Notes: a model not told the origin generated them from the sequence alone. Positions 45,025 to 55,210 are shown, numbered from the stretch's first letter. The stretch is DNA of 64,000 bases from Deltaproteobacteria bacterium (GCA_021737785.1 JAIPDI010000022.1:1-64000), one strand, 5' to 3'. Made by a program: numbers and translations.

Positions 45025-45429
45025 TCAGGATGGCCCGGCCTTGTTTCCCGTTCCGAGTTCCGCGTTCAGAAATCCTCTCACCTGTTCGACAAAGCTGTCG
45101 GGATCGATCGGCTTTTCAATGTACCCTTCGCAGCCCGCGGCCAGGACGGCCTCCCGGTCCCCGGCCATGGCATAGGAGGTCACCGCCACAACCGGGATCG
45201 ATCGGGTCTCCCGGGCCTGCTTCAAGCGCCCGGCCACCTCATACCCGTCCATCACCGGCAGCTGGATATCTAAAAGGATCAGGTCAGGGCGTTCGGCAAC
45301 GGCCAAATCCACCCCCTCCTGTCCATTCCGGGCCTGGACCACGTCATGGCCCTGTTTTTCCAACAGGAACGTGGTCAGATAGAGATTTTGTTCATTGTCT
45401 TCAACGATCAGGATCTTCTTTTTTATCAT
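45025..45429 (-). CDS. Stand-alone receiver (DivK-like)
   Basis: 134 residues, essentially one receiver: ILIVEDNEQN, phospho-Asp D54 in LILLDIQLPVMDG, and Lys in YIEKPIDPDSF. The last 13 residues (NAELGTGNKAGPS) are encoded by GAACGCG GAACTCG GAACGGG repeats. The start overlaps the end of the large kinase gene upstream by 29 bases, so it is the cognate receiver of that kinase, which lacks its own. Confidence 0.92.
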   Translation of the reverse strand: MIKKKILIVEDNEQNLYLTTFLLEKQGHDVVQARNGQEGVDLAVAERPDLILLDIQLPVMDGYEVAGRLKQARETRSIPVVAVTSYAMAGDREAVLAAGCEGYIEKPIDPDSFVEQVRGFLNAELGTGNKAGPS

Positions 45430-48400
45430 TTTTTTTCTCCGGTTTTAATGGGAGCGTGAAGGCAAAGGTCGAGCCCTCTCCAAATTGACTCTCGACCCAG
45501 ATCCGGCCCCCCAGCATATCGAGAATCCGCTTGCACACCGACAGGCCCAGTCCGGTCCCTTCGTACCTGCGGGCCGTGCCGGTATCGAGCTGCTGGAAGG
45601 GCTTGAAGAGCTTACCCATATCCTCGCTCCGGATGCCGATGCCGGTGTCGGTCACGCGAACCTCAATGGCCGAATCCTGTCTTCGGCAGACGATTCGGAC
45701 CCCGCCATTCTCTGTGAATTTAATTGCATTATTGGCCAGGTTGATGAGGATCTGCCGGATGCGGCGCTCATCGCTCACCACCCTGTCCACGTCAGGGTCG
45801 ATCTGGGCAAACAGCGACAGTCCCTTCTGCTCGGCCAGGGGCCGAAGGGATTCCACCACCTGGTCAATGACCTGAGGCATGCTGAAGTGGTTTTTGGTGA
45901 TCTCCACCTCGCCTGCCTCGATCTTGGAGATATCCAGCACATCGTTGATCAGGTTGAGGAGGTGGTGGGAACTCCCCTTGACCATCTTCAACTGCTTTTT
46001 CTGCTCCAGATTCAACGGACCGGCCAGTTCATTGAGAATGATCCCGGTGAATCCGATAATGGAGTTGAGGGGGGTGCGCAGCTCATGGGACATGCTGGCC
46101 AGAAAGGCGCTCTTGACCCGGTTGGACGTTTCCGCGGCCTCCTTAGCCTCCACCAGTTCCCCTTCGATTTTTTTTCGAAGGTTGATTTCACGGGCCAGGC
46201 GACGATTCCAGTAGAGGACGGCCGAGAAGATCAGCATCACGGCGAGGAGGACCTTCCACAGCATGCGATAATCGAACTTCCGCTCATAGGTCACGGAAAT
46301 CCAGCGTTTGAAAATGGCGTTGCGATCCTCCTCGCTGATGCTGTTGAGGGCCTTCTGAATGATGCCGGCCAGGATGGGCTGGTCTTCGGGGACCGCGACA
46401 GAGATTTGATAGCTGTAGGGAGTCTCGCCGGAGACCTTGACGCCGGATATGCCTTCGCGGCCAATGACATGGCTGATGGCCGCGAGGCTGTCGATAAAGG
46501 CATAGGCCTTTCGCCGAGTCACATCGGTGAGCCCTGTCGTGACGTCATCCACCAAAAGGAGATCGAGTTCCGGGTGCCTGTGCTTCAGGATGTCATGGCT
46601 GGCGTATCCGTTGACCACTGCGATCTTCTTTCCCCGCAGGTCTTTCATATCCCCGACGTAGGGGGCCCCCTGGTCGGTCACAATCACCATGGGAAACCGG
46701 AGGTAGGGCTCGCTGAAGTGGAGAAATTCCTCCCGCTGGGGGGTTCGGGTGGCAGAGAAGAGGATATCAATGGTTCCCTCTCTCATCTCGTCCAGGGTGG
46801 CTTGCCAGCTCTGAGGTTTGGTCGGTTTGATGTCGATCCCGATGATGGCGTTGAGCTTCTCCATAAAATCGGCCGACATGCCCACCAGCTTCCCTTCCTT
46901 GTTGACATATTCGACCGGCGGCCAGTCGGTGTCGTAACCCAGACGCAAGACCGGATGGTCCCTGAGCCAGGCCCGTTCCTGGGGCGTAAGGTCCAGGGAG
47001 GTCCTGGCATCCTGCATGACGTCGAGCCACTTTCGATGAATGCCCCGGACCTCCTCACGGGTGATGGAGGCCAGCGCCCGGTCCAAAAGGCCTGCGAGCA
47101 GGGACCAGTCCTTGCGCACGCCGATGCACAGGACCACCGGGGGCTTCTCCATCCGCCCCATCACGCGAAGGTTGGCCATCAACTCCTTCTCAATCAAATA
47201 GGTTACGGCCGCCCGGTTCCCGGCATAGGCGTCGGCCTCGCCCCGCGACACCGCATCCAGTGCCTCGCTGGTGGACGCGTACTCCCTTGTCTTCACGTCG
47301 GGAAAATGATCGCGGAAATACTGAACGTTGTAATAGCTCCGCTCCAGGGCCACGGTCTTTCCATTCAGGTCCTTTTCCGACTTGAAATAGGGCCCGTCCC
47401 GACGGCCGACAAGGACGTGGGGAATGGTGAGATAGGGAATGGTGAAATCAAAATACGGCTCCCGATCTTTCGTCGGGGTGATGTCCATGAGGGCATCCAG
47501 TTCCCGGTTTTTCACGCGGTCCAGGTTGTTGTCGAACGGGCCTGCTTCGATAGTCAGAATGCCCCGCAACCGACCATTCAGGGCCTCGACGAAATCAACC
47601 CCGATCCCCTGGGGCTTCCCGGTCTCGTCCACGAAATTCATGGGGGGCCAGTCATTCATAATTCCGATGCGGACCTTGGGGTGGTCCTGGAGCCAGGCCT
47701 CTTCTGCAGGTGAGAGTTGAACGGCTGCCGCGGCCGCTGCTTCGTCAAGATCTACCCATTTCTTCAGGATGGCGCTGACTTCTTCTCGGTTCAGATCATC
47801 CAGGGCCTTTTGGAGGATATCTCTCAAAACTGGCCAGTCCTTTCGGACCCCGATGGCGTTGATGGAAGCGGTTTCCTGGACCTTGCCGTGAACCTTCAGG
47901 TTGGTAATCAGCTCCCGTTCCATGATGTACATGGCTACGGCGCGATTCCCCACGTAAGCATCCAGTATCCCTTTGGAAACGGCATCGAGGGCATCGCTGG
48001 TGGTATCGAACAGCCTCACCCGGATATCAGGGTATTTCTCGCGGAAAACCCGTTCGATGAAGAACCGACGTTCCACCCCGACGGTCTTGCCTGCGAGACC
48101 GGAAAGGTCCTGGTAATAGGGTGCATCTTGTCGGGCGATAATGCTGTGAGGAATTATCAGATACGGCCTGGTAAAATGGAAGAAGGGCTCACGGTCCGGC
48201 CTCGGCGTGATGTCCATCAGGGCATCGATCCGCCTCTCCTTGCCCGCCTCAACCATATCCGTCCAGGGGAGGGGCACGATCTTCAGTCTGCCGCCCAACC
48301 GTCCATTCAAGGCCCTGATAAACCCCACGCCGATGCCCTGGGGCGTGCCGTCCGCGTCGGTGTGATCCATGGGAGGCCAGGCCTGATTGATGGCGATGGT

Positions 48401-48640
48401 GATCTCGGGATGGTCTGCCAGCCAGGCCGATTCTTCAGGGGTAAGAGACAGACCCTGGGCCGCAGGACCGCCTTGTTCGTCTCGGGAAACACTGGGGTTG
48501 ATTTGAGAGATGCCGTCTTTGGCCGGAACCGAGGCGATGGAATCACAGACCGGCTGTGACTGAATAACGAATATCACCAAGATGACGAATATCAGCGATT
48601 GCAGAAAATGGTGAGGGTGCTGGTTTGTTTTTTGGTTCAT
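45401..48640 (-). CDS. Histidine kinase with three tandem solute-binding domains
   Basis: About 1,079 residues. A signal anchor (SLIFVILVIFVIQSQPV) is followed by three family-3 solute-binding domains, each introduced by the same phrase (LTPEESAWLADHPEITIAIN; LSPAEEAWLQDHPKVRIGI; LTPQERAWLRDHPVLRLGY), hence made by internal duplication. A TM helix, HisKA (ASMSHELRTPLNSIIGFTG) and HATPase_c (GTGLGLSVCKRIL) follow. The start at 48640 is fixed by a strong promoter at 48836-48864; the longer frame would begin upstream of it. It probably senses several solutes through the periplasm. Confidence 0.93.
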   Translation of the reverse strand: MNQKTNQHPHHFLQSLIFVILVIFVIQSQPVCDSIASVPAKDGISQINPSVSRDEQGGPAAQGLSLTPEESAWLADHPEITIAINQAWPPMDHTDADGTPQGIGVGFIRALNGRLGGRLKIVPLPWTDMVEAGKERRIDALMDITPRPDREPFFHFTRPYLIIPHSIIARQDAPYYQDLSGLAGKTVGVERRFFIERVFREKYPDIRVRLFDTTSDALDAVSKGILDAYVGNRAVAMYIMERELITNLKVHGKVQETASINAIGVRKDWPVLRDILQKALDDLNREEVSAILKKWVDLDEAAAAAAVQLSPAEEAWLQDHPKVRIGIMNDWPPMNFVDETGKPQGIGVDFVEALNGRLRGILTIEAGPFDNNLDRVKNRELDALMDITPTKDREPYFDFTIPYLTIPHVLVGRRDGPYFKSEKDLNGKTVALERSYYNVQYFRDHFPDVKTREYASTSEALDAVSRGEADAYAGNRAAVTYLIEKELMANLRVMGRMEKPPVVLCIGVRKDWSLLAGLLDRALASITREEVRGIHRKWLDVMQDARTSLDLTPQERAWLRDHPVLRLGYDTDWPPVEYVNKEGKLVGMSADFMEKLNAIIGIDIKPTKPQSWQATLDEMREGTIDILFSATRTPQREEFLHFSEPYLRFPMVIVTDQGAPYVGDMKDLRGKKIAVVNGYASHDILKHRHPELDLLLVDDVTTGLTDVTRRKAYAFIDSLAAISHVIGREGISGVKVSGETPYSYQISVAVPEDQPILAGIIQKALNSISEEDRNAIFKRWISVTYERKFDYRMLWKVLLAVMLIFSAVLYWNRRLAREINLRKKIEGELVEAKEAAETSNRVKSAFLASMSHELRTPLNSIIGFTGIILNELAGPLNLEQKKQLKMVKGSSHHLLNLINDVLDISKIEAGEVEITKNHFSMPQVIDQVVESLRPLAEQKGLSLFAQIDPDVDRVVSDERRIRQILINLANNAIKFTENGGVRIVCRRQDSAIEVRVTDTGIGIRSEDMGKLFKPFQQLDTGTARRYEGTGLGLSVCKRILDMLGGRIWVESQFGEGSTFAFTLPLKPEKKNDKKEDPDR

Positions 48641-48835
48641 AGACCTCACGCAGCAACACGTTTCAATATGGATGGTGGGATACAGGCTTAAAGCCCGAAC
48701 TTCCAACGAGACCATAGCACCGTCTTTCTGTAACGGGTGCTGAGCAGTCACTTTCTTAAAACCAGGCGACAGGCGGTTCTGCTTTTCGTGAGTGAGGCTA
48801 CGTGACGTGTTAAGGAATCTTTTTTCTGACAGGGG

Positions 48836-48864
48836 AGTATAGGTGAATCGATCGCTCATGTCAA
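48836..48864 (-). promoter_or_regulatory. Sigma-70 promoter for the sensor kinase operon
   Basis: On the minus strand: TTGACA, a 17-base spacer, then TATACT. This is a consensus -35 and near-consensus -10 with ideal spacing. The start site would be near 48829, about 190 bases before the ATG at 48640. It probably drives the kinase and the receiver at 45025. Confidence 0.8.
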
Positions 48865-48923
48865 GATTCGGCCGGGCGGTTGACGTTTGACAGAGCCGGA
48901 TCGGATAAAGAAAGAAAGGGCGT

Positions 48924-48969
48924 ATTGCGGGCATGGTTTGTGCTCTTACTTAGACGCCATGCCCGCAAT
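48924..48969 (-). terminator. Inverted repeat downstream of the chemoreceptor
   Basis: ATTGCGGGCATGG and its perfect complement CCATGCCCGCAAT, separated by 20 bases. On the minus strand it follows the chemoreceptor stop by about 60 bases and is followed by a pyrimidine-rich CCCTTTCTTTCTTT, so it may terminate that transcript. The long loop makes this less certain. Confidence 0.5.
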
Positions 48970-49026
48970 AGGTTCCGTTATTACCTCGGGGTGTCCCGGG
49001 GAATCAATTCATCGTGAACTCTCACG

Positions 49027-50949
49027 CTAAAATTCATTGAAGTCATCCTCCTCAAAGGGGATGACCTGTTCAGGGTCCACTTTGCCCTGCTTCAGGGCCG
49101 GCCTTTTTGTCCCATTGGCCTGTTTCGGAAGACGGGTTGCGGCGGTCGATGGGAGATGACTCCCTTTGCGCGACGGGGCGGTTACCCTTTGGCCAGCCTC
49201 TTCGTTTCCGCCGATGACGCGAACCAGATCGCTCACAATGCCGCGCATCTCTTCGGCCTGGGCATTCATTTCCTCGGACGCGGAGGCCGATTCCTCGGCA
49301 TTGGCCGCATTCTGCTGGGTCACCTTGTCCATCTCCACCATCGCCTGGTTGATCTGCTCGATCCCCTTGGCCTGCTCGGTGGACGCCGCTGCGATTTCGT
49401 TGACCAGATCCCCTACCTTCCGGACCCTTACCACGGTTTCAGCAAAGGCCTCGCTGGTCCCGCCCACCACCTTGGAGCCGTCCGCCACCTTTTTTACGGT
49501 ATCTTCGATGAGACCGGCGGTATTCTTGGCTGCCTGTGCGGCGCGCAAGGCAAGATTCCTGACCTCATCAGCCACCACGGCAAACCCGGCCCCGGCCTCT
49601 CCGGCCCTTGCCGCCTCCACGGCCGCATTCAAGGCCAGGAGGTTCGTCTGGAAGGCGATTTCATCGATGGTCTTGATGATTTTTTGCGTCTCTTCACTGG
49701 CGGTGGAAATCTCTTTCATGGATGTGGTCAGATTTTCCATGGAGGCATCCGCCTGGCTGATGACCTGATTGGCCTCCTTCATGAGGCTGTCCGCCTCATT
49801 GGCATTGGCCGCGTTCTGCTTGGTCATGGAAGACATCTCTTCCAGGGAGGATGATGTCTCCTCCAGGGACGCCGCGGATTCCGATGCCCCTTCGGCCAAC
49901 GACTGACTGGCGGCGGACACCTGACTCGATGCGGACGCCACCTGCTCCGAACCCTCATTGAGCCCGTGGGCCGCGGCCATGATGGGCCGGGTGATGCCCC
50001 TCGCAAAAAAGAGGACGGCCAAGACGGTGACGGCCAGAAAGATGCCCCCCACGAGGAGAATCATGTTCCGGATGGCATGGGCGGCCCCCATGAATTCTTC
50101 CGAGGGCTGGGTCACGCCGATACTCCATTCTGTAATCGGTATCGGGGTATACCCGGCGATCTTGTCCTCCCCTTCAAAGTAATAGGAATCCACGCCGGTC
50201 TTCTGGGCCAGCATCTTTTCCATGATGGATTCCATTCCCTTGGTCTTTGCCAGGTTGGTCTCGAGGATATGCTTCTTATTGGGGTGGGCAACGACCAGGC
50301 CGGTTTTGTCCACCATAAAGGGATATCCGGTCTCTCCCAACTTGACGGAGGTGATGTTATCGGTCAGAAAATCGGTCTTCAGAATCGTTGTGACGGTTCC
50401 CAGAAGCTTGCCTTCGCCGGAAACGACCGGTGCGCAAACAGGAACCACGGGGAGGCCGGAACTCTTTGACTTGACTGCCGTGCCGACGTTGGCATTCCCG
50501 TTTTTCGCCACATGAAAATAGTCGCGATCTGCGATGGAAATCCCCTTCAGAGTCCCGCCGCTGCCGTCAGCAAAGACATTCCCTGAGGCATCGCTGACGA
50601 CAATCGTCTCAAAATTTTTTCCCACCTTTTTTGCAGCATCCGCCAACCGGGCATTCAGCCGGGCGATCTCATCGACAGCGCCTTGTGCGCCCGAGTCGGC
50701 CACCTTTGCCGCGGCCTCTCTCATCTCGGTTCCCAGGGCCATTTCCTCTGCAAATGTCACCTGCTGCAAAAGCGCCATCTGTGTCATGTTCGCCAGGTCC
50801 CTGGCGATGTTAACGGCCTGTTCCTTTGCCAGTGCTTCGAGGGAACTGGATGCCTTGGTCACCGCAAAAATCCCTATCACCACCAAGGGTATCAGGACCA
50901 CTGCAATGCCGCCTGCAACCAGTTTAAACCCGAGTGATCTTCTCTTCAT
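49027..50949 (-). CDS. Methyl-accepting chemotaxis protein (dCache type)
   Basis: 640 residues. TM helices at about 9-30 and 290-312 flank a periplasmic dCache domain ([25 protein letters not shown]). The cytosolic methylation and signalling helices carry the hairpin tip [20 protein letters not shown]. The C-terminus ends DDFNEF, which resembles a CheR/CheB-docking pentapeptide on a tether. No che genes are in the window, so it must use a chemotaxis core encoded elsewhere. Confidence 0.95.
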   Translation of the reverse strand: MKRRSLGFKLVAGGIAVVLIPLVVIGIFAVTKASSSLEALAKEQAVNIARDLANMTQMALLQQVTFAEEMALGTEMREAAAKVADSGAQGAVDEIARLNARLADAAKKVGKNFETIVVSDASGNVFADGSGGTLKGISIADRDYFHVAKNGNANVGTAVKSKSSGLPVVPVCAPVVSGEGKLLGTVTTILKTDFLTDNITSVKLGETGYPFMVDKTGLVVAHPNKKHILETNLAKTKGMESIMEKMLAQKTGVDSYYFEGEDKIAGYTPIPITEWSIGVTQPSEEFMGAAHAIRNMILLVGGIFLAVTVLAVLFFARGITRPIMAAAHGLNEGSEQVASASSQVSAASQSLAEGASESAASLEETSSSLEEMSSMTKQNAANANEADSLMKEANQVISQADASMENLTTSMKEISTASEETQKIIKTIDEIAFQTNLLALNAAVEAARAGEAGAGFAVVADEVRNLALRAAQAAKNTAGLIEDTVKKVADGSKVVGGTSEAFAETVVRVRKVGDLVNEIAAASTEQAKGIEQINQAMVEMDKVTQQNAANAEESASASEEMNAQAEEMRGIVSDLVRVIGGNEEAGQRVTAPSRKGSHLPSTAATRLPKQANGTKRPALKQGKVDPEQVIPFEEDDFNEF

Positions 50950-51034
50950 CTCTTTACTCCTTCCATTTGTTTGATACGATTAAGGTATGTTTCGCCCCAT
51001 TATAAAGAACTGTTTGACGGAGAATATGGCACCC

Positions 51035-51080
51035 CGGTTCCCGGCTTCCGCGCTCCGCGCTCCGCGTTCCGATCTCCGCC
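51035..51080 (-). repeat. GAACGCG/GAGCGCG 7-bp repeat array
   Basis: On the minus strand: GAGATCG GAACGCG GAGCGCG GAGCGCG GAAGCCG. It lies between the receiver gene and the chemoreceptor. Confidence 0.75.
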
Positions 51081-51110
51081 TTGAATAACGGGAGATGATG
51101 CATCAGCATC

Positions 51111-51527
51111 TTATGGAAACAGGGCTCTGACGTCTAACGCCTCCGGCCCAGGGGAGAAGGAGGGCGATTTCCTTCTCTTTGACACATGATCCACCACCGC
51201 TTTCAGGACCTTCAGCTCAAAAGGTTTGATCATGTAATAGATCACCCCCTCTCGTCGAACCTTCGATTCCAGCTCGCGAGAATTGCTCCCCGTCATGGCT
51301 ACAATCCCCACGTGAGGTTGAGACGCCTTGAAAAACGGGATCAATTCATGACCCTGAATATCCGGGAGGGAGATATCCAGAAGGATCAGGTCAACGTCGG
51401 CCCTCCGCGCCTTCTCGAGCGCATCACTCCCTGTGCCCGACCGCTGGACCCGATGCCCCCAGGTCTCCAGGATCTCTGAGATCAGCTTTGCTATGGAATT
51501 TTCATCTTCCACTACCAGGATATTCAT
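51111..51527 (-). CDS. Stand-alone receiver protein
   Basis: 138 residues: receiver core ILVVEDENSIAK, phospho-Asp in LILLDISLPDIQG and Lys in YYMIKPFELKVL, plus a short basic tail with no output domain. The ATG at 51527 follows GGGGGCTTT. It lies downstream of the sigma-54 activator on the same strand, separated by a hairpin. It might act as a phosphate shuttle or on the chemoreceptor pathway. Confidence 0.88.
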   Translation of the reverse strand: MNILVVEDENSIAKLISEILETWGHRVQRSGTGSDALEKARRADVDLILLDISLPDIQGHELIPFFKASQPHVGIVAMTGSNSRELESKVRREGVIYYMIKPFELKVLKAVVDHVSKRRKSPSFSPGPEALDVRALFP

Positions 51528-51753
51528 AAAGCCCCCATCAATATCGCATCCATGCGCGGACGGTGACACTCTTAGAGCAAAAGCAGTGCCAGGAGAATGA
51601 GAGAACTCCTCAACTATTTGTAATAGATAGAATATTCAGGCCATGCGAGGATTTTTATCAAAAGATGGGCCTGGGATCCGTCGGGACACCTTTGACACTG
51701 TCAGGGAGGATAAAACAGTATAATTATATGATTTTATGTTTGAAATTGCTTAT

Positions 51754-51769
51754 GGGACACTTCTGTCCC
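51754..51769 (-). terminator. Hairpin after the sigma-54 activator gene
   Basis: GGGACA-CTTC-TGTCCC, starting about 10 bases downstream of the stop; an overlapping CCCG-AAA-CGGG hairpin adjoins it. The following minus-strand sequence is AT-rich but has no clean U-run, so termination is probable rather than certain. The rest of 51570-51753 is AT-rich and may hold a promoter for the receiver gene. Confidence 0.45.
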
Positions 51770-51778
51770 GAAACGGGA

Positions 51779-53563
51779 CTAGGATAACTCCAGGTTCTTG
51801 AGCTTTCGGAAAAGGGTCCTTCTGGAGATCCCCAGGTTGGCGGCGGCCCGTGCCTTGTGCCATTGATTGTTTTCCAGGGCCTTGACCAACAGGTCTTTTT
51901 CAAAATGTTCGACAGCGTCCGCCAGGGTCATCTTCTGCAGGCCGGTGACGCTTGAATGCGGCCTCTCCCATCCGGAGGATTGCCCCAGGTTCAAAAAATC
52001 GATCCGGCCCATGGCAAGATACCGGCGCAGCAGGTTTTCAAGTTCCCGGACATTTCCGGGCCAGTCATAGCGATAAAGGGCCTCCATTACCCTCTCCGGC
52101 AGGAGGGATACATTTTTTCCGTTATCGGTCGCCTTGAGAAAATGCTCCACAAGCAGGGGGATATCCTCCTTTCTATCCCTCAAAGGCGGAAGGTGAAACG
52201 GAATCACGTGCATCCGGTAGAAAAAATCCTCACGCATCGTCCCATCCTTCACCAATGTCTTCAGATCCTTATTGGTGGCGGCCACAATACGGCAGTTCGA
52301 TGTCTCGGTTCGATTGCTTCCCACCGGGGCATATCCTCCACCTTCAACCGCGCGGAGCAGTTTTACCTGCATGGTCGCCGGGAGATCGCCCACCTCGTCC
52401 AGGAAGAGGACCCCGCCATCGGCAAAGGCCAGATAGCCGTGGGTATCGGCAACAGCCCCTGTAAAGGCCCCGCGCTTATGCCCGAAGAATTCACTTTCCA
52501 TGAGGGCTTCGGGGATGGCGCCGCAGTTAACCGGCACAAATTCATTGGTTTTCCGGTCGCTCAACTCATGGATGGCCCGGGCCGCCAGTTCCTTGCCGGT
52601 TCCCGATTCCCCGTATATCAAGACATTGTCCTCGGTCGCCGCGGCCTTCAGAATAAGATCATAGACCTCCTGCATGACCTCGCTCTTGCCGATAATCCGC
52701 CCGAACCGATATCGACCTCTGCCCGCATACCTCAACCGTTTGTTTTCGCTCCGGAGCTCCGCTGCCTCCGCCTCGATGGCCATTTCCTGGCGCCGGGTCT
52801 CGGTGATATCCCGCAGGGTAGCCAGAATAGCCGGTTCACCCTCCCAATGGATGAATTCATTGTGGGCCTCCACCCAGATCTCCCGGGCGTCGGCCCTGAG
52901 GCATCGAATTTTAATGACCTTGTCCTGTAGCTCCCCGGTCTCAAATCCCTCGCCCATGGTCCTGAAGGCCTCTTGGAAATCCCCGGCAACAAAATCCACG
53001 GCCTTCCGGCCGATCAGTTCATCGGCCTTTTCGAACCCAAGCATGCGGGCGGAAGCACTGTTTGCGAATATCAACGTGCTGTCCTGGAGGACCAGTATCC
53101 CGTCGGCTACCTTTTCGGTCAGAATACGATACTGTTTTTCGCCGGCCCTCAGATCCCTTTCGGCCCGAACCTGTTTGGAGATGTCCTGGAGGGTCTCCAC
53201 GGCCCCGACGATCCTGCCTTCGGCATCAACCACCGGCGCTGCTACAAAAAAGATGTGCCTTGGAACGCCGCCCAGGTCTTCAAAGTAATCGGTGGCCTGC
53301 CAGGCATAGGGGACGACCCCTGACGTTGAGGCCCCTTTACCCTGATAGACCCGTAGAAAGGTCTCCAAATCACCGGCCACGATAAGGTCTGCCAGGACAG
53401 GACGTTTATCCTGATAGAAGGGCGCCCATTGGCGGTCCGTGTTGATCATCTCGTGGGCTGAAAAGCCTGTCAGCAGTTCGCATGCCCGGTTCCAGTAGGT
53501 AATTCTGTGATCCATTCCGATGGCAAATTGCGCGATGGGCGTACAATCCAATACATTCAACAT
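51779..53563 (-). CDS. Sigma-54-dependent PAS-PAS/AAA+/Fis activator
   Basis: 594 residues. Two PAS domains (about 1-125 and 140-260), a short coiled coil, AAA+ with Walker A GESGTGKE (318-325) and GAFTGA (355-360), and a Fis HTH (ARAAANLGISRRTLFRKL). It is a one-component sensor that activates sigma-54 promoters. Divergent to it, 360 bases away, is an MFS transporter gene, which is a possible target. It is only moderately similar to the activator at 10320. Confidence 0.93.
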   Translation of the reverse strand: MLNVLDCTPIAQFAIGMDHRITYWNRACELLTGFSAHEMINTDRQWAPFYQDKRPVLADLIVAGDLETFLRVYQGKGASTSGVVPYAWQATDYFEDLGGVPRHIFFVAAPVVDAEGRIVGAVETLQDISKQVRAERDLRAGEKQYRILTEKVADGILVLQDSTLIFANSASARMLGFEKADELIGRKAVDFVAGDFQEAFRTMGEGFETGELQDKVIKIRCLRADAREIWVEAHNEFIHWEGEPAILATLRDITETRRQEMAIEAEAAELRSENKRLRYAGRGRYRFGRIIGKSEVMQEVYDLILKAAATEDNVLIYGESGTGKELAARAIHELSDRKTNEFVPVNCGAIPEALMESEFFGHKRGAFTGAVADTHGYLAFADGGVLFLDEVGDLPATMQVKLLRAVEGGGYAPVGSNRTETSNCRIVAATNKDLKTLVKDGTMREDFFYRMHVIPFHLPPLRDRKEDIPLLVEHFLKATDNGKNVSLLPERVMEALYRYDWPGNVRELENLLRRYLAMGRIDFLNLGQSSGWERPHSSVTGLQKMTLADAVEHFEKDLLVKALENNQWHKARAAANLGISRRTLFRKLKNLELS

Positions 53564-53921
53564 GGGCGACGGTCTCTTTCTCTCCTTTTGTGGTCAACCC
53601 AACTTGATATGGGGCTGGCCTGAGTCAGTCTCATGCAAAAATTATGCACTAGTGGCCCTCTCCTGAATAAGACCTGAAAAATACATCGATATCAAAAGGA
53701 TGCCATAGCCACGCCATAACGCCTCGGCAGATGGCGACGTCAGAAAACCCGCCCATCCATGGAAAGGCATTGACGGTACATGAACAGATGGGGTAACAGG
53801 GATACTGGATATGCTCCGATTTGTACGGCTTTTAGCCGAAGCAGCCGCTTCCAGGGACAAGCCAACCGGGGGAGTCCTCTGAAGCGGATATTTATTCAGG
53901 TGCCTCTTTTGGGATAAGGGA
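53564..53921. other. Gap between divergent activator and transporter genes
   Basis: About 360 bases. Apart from a small CGGCT-TTT-AGCCG hairpin at 53826-53838, I see no repeat, RNA gene or confident promoter, including no clear TGGCAC...TTGC sigma-54 site. Confidence 0.5.
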
Positions 53922-55187
53922 TTGGAACAGAGAGAGATATCGGTTCTGGGAGAAGAAAAGGGCGTTCACTGGGCCTGGATTATTTTAGGGACCTGTTTTG
54001 CCAACCTCTTTATCAATTATTCGGTCCGCCTCGGCTACAGCGTCGTCCTTCCGGTGATGATCGGGGACCTCGGCTTCAGCCGTACGGCCGGGGGCTCCAT
54101 CTACAATGCCTATTTTCTTTCGTATGTGGCCTTGACCCCGCTGGCCGGGTATCTCACGGATCGCTTCGGTGCGCGGTGGGTGATTTGCACCTGTGCGGGC
54201 ATCCTGGGCGCCGGTGTTCTCCTGATGGGCAGCATCAGTTCCTTCTGGATGGCATGTATCGCCTTTGCCGTTGTGGGCCTGGGAAGCACGGGCATGTGGA
54301 CGCCTGTGATTACGGTGGTCCAGCGGTGGTTCGGACCGAAGCGGAGGGGACTGGCCCTCGGCATCCTTTCCACAGGTTACGGCCTCGGTTTTGCCACCAT
54401 GGGAATCGCCTTTCCCTGGATCGTGAATCAGTGGAGCTGGCGCTATGCATGGTATTTTCTGGGATTCTGTGCCCTTATCATGGTCCTGGCAAACGGACTC
54501 CTCCTGAGGAGCACTCCCGAGTCCGTGGGATACCGGCCGTGGGGACAGAAGGAGGAGGATGGACAACAGAGACCGGCAATACCCTGCCGGCCTGAGGGCC
54601 CGGTCCTCTCCATGGTGTTCAGAGACCGGACATTCTGGCTTGTGGGGCTCTCCTATTTCGCGATCTCCTACAGCCTGTATGGGATCACCACCTTTATGGT
54701 GGATTATGCCCGCTTCCAGCTCGGCCTCCCGTTTGAGAAGGCAGGTCTCCTGGCGACGGTGCACGGGACGTGCCAGGTGATCGGCGTACTGACGGTTCTG
54801 CCCATGTCTGATTATCTGGGCCGGAGAAGGACGCTTATCCTTTCCAATTCTTTCATTACCGCGTGTCTGATCGGGATACTCCTGAGTGGAAACTCGTGGG
54901 GCATGCTCTATCTGCTGGTTGGGATCATGGCTGTTTTTTACGGGGCCACCTTTCCGATGTACGGGGCCTGCGCCGGGGATTTTTTTCCCAGACAGATGAT
55001 GGGGACAGTGATCGGTGTGTGGACGCCGTTTTACGGTATCGGGGCGATCACGGTCCATTGGGTGAGCGGACTCTTGCGTGACAGCACCGGATCCTATGAT
55101 GTTCCGTTCATGATCAATGTGGCCATGGCGGCGATCGGCAGCATACTCATGTGCCTGGTCAGGCGGGACCAGGCTGATGGCTCATGA
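53922..55187 (+). CDS. MFS transporter (organic-acid type)
   Basis: 421 residues with 12 predicted TM helices in two halves. The first intracellular loop carries GYLTDRFGARW, the MFS motif A, and a DYLGRRRTL motif lies in the second half. The overall look is of the monocarboxylate/oxalate:formate antiporter-like group, but the substrate cannot be assigned. No ATG is available near the start of homology, so a TTG at 53922 is used; the ribosome site (AAGGGA) sits very close to it. Confidence 0.85.
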   Translation: MEQREISVLGEEKGVHWAWIILGTCFANLFINYSVRLGYSVVLPVMIGDLGFSRTAGGSIYNAYFLSYVALTPLAGYLTDRFGARWVICTCAGILGAGVLLMGSISSFWMACIAFAVVGLGSTGMWTPVITVVQRWFGPKRRGLALGILSTGYGLGFATMGIAFPWIVNQWSWRYAWYFLGFCALIMVLANGLLLRSTPESVGYRPWGQKEEDGQQRPAIPCRPEGPVLSMVFRDRTFWLVGLSYFAISYSLYGITTFMVDYARFQLGLPFEKAGLLATVHGTCQVIGVLTVLPMSDYLGRRRTLILSNSFITACLIGILLSGNSWGMLYLLVGIMAVFYGATFPMYGACAGDFFPRQMMGTVIGVWTPFYGIGAITVHWVSGLLRDSTGSYDVPFMINVAMAAIGSILMCLVRRDQADGS

Positions 55188-55210
55188 TTGATGGTGCTGG
55201 GATGCTGCTT

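Noticed and set aside
45485-47713. 742-codon open frame on the plus strand
   Set aside because: Antisense shadow of the triple-domain sensor kinase; no domains and no ribosome site.
48641-48934. Longer start for the triple-domain kinase
   Set aside because: The extension begins upstream of the consensus promoter at 48836-48864 and has no signal-peptide logic; the ATG at 48640 has a ribosome site and is followed by the signal anchor.
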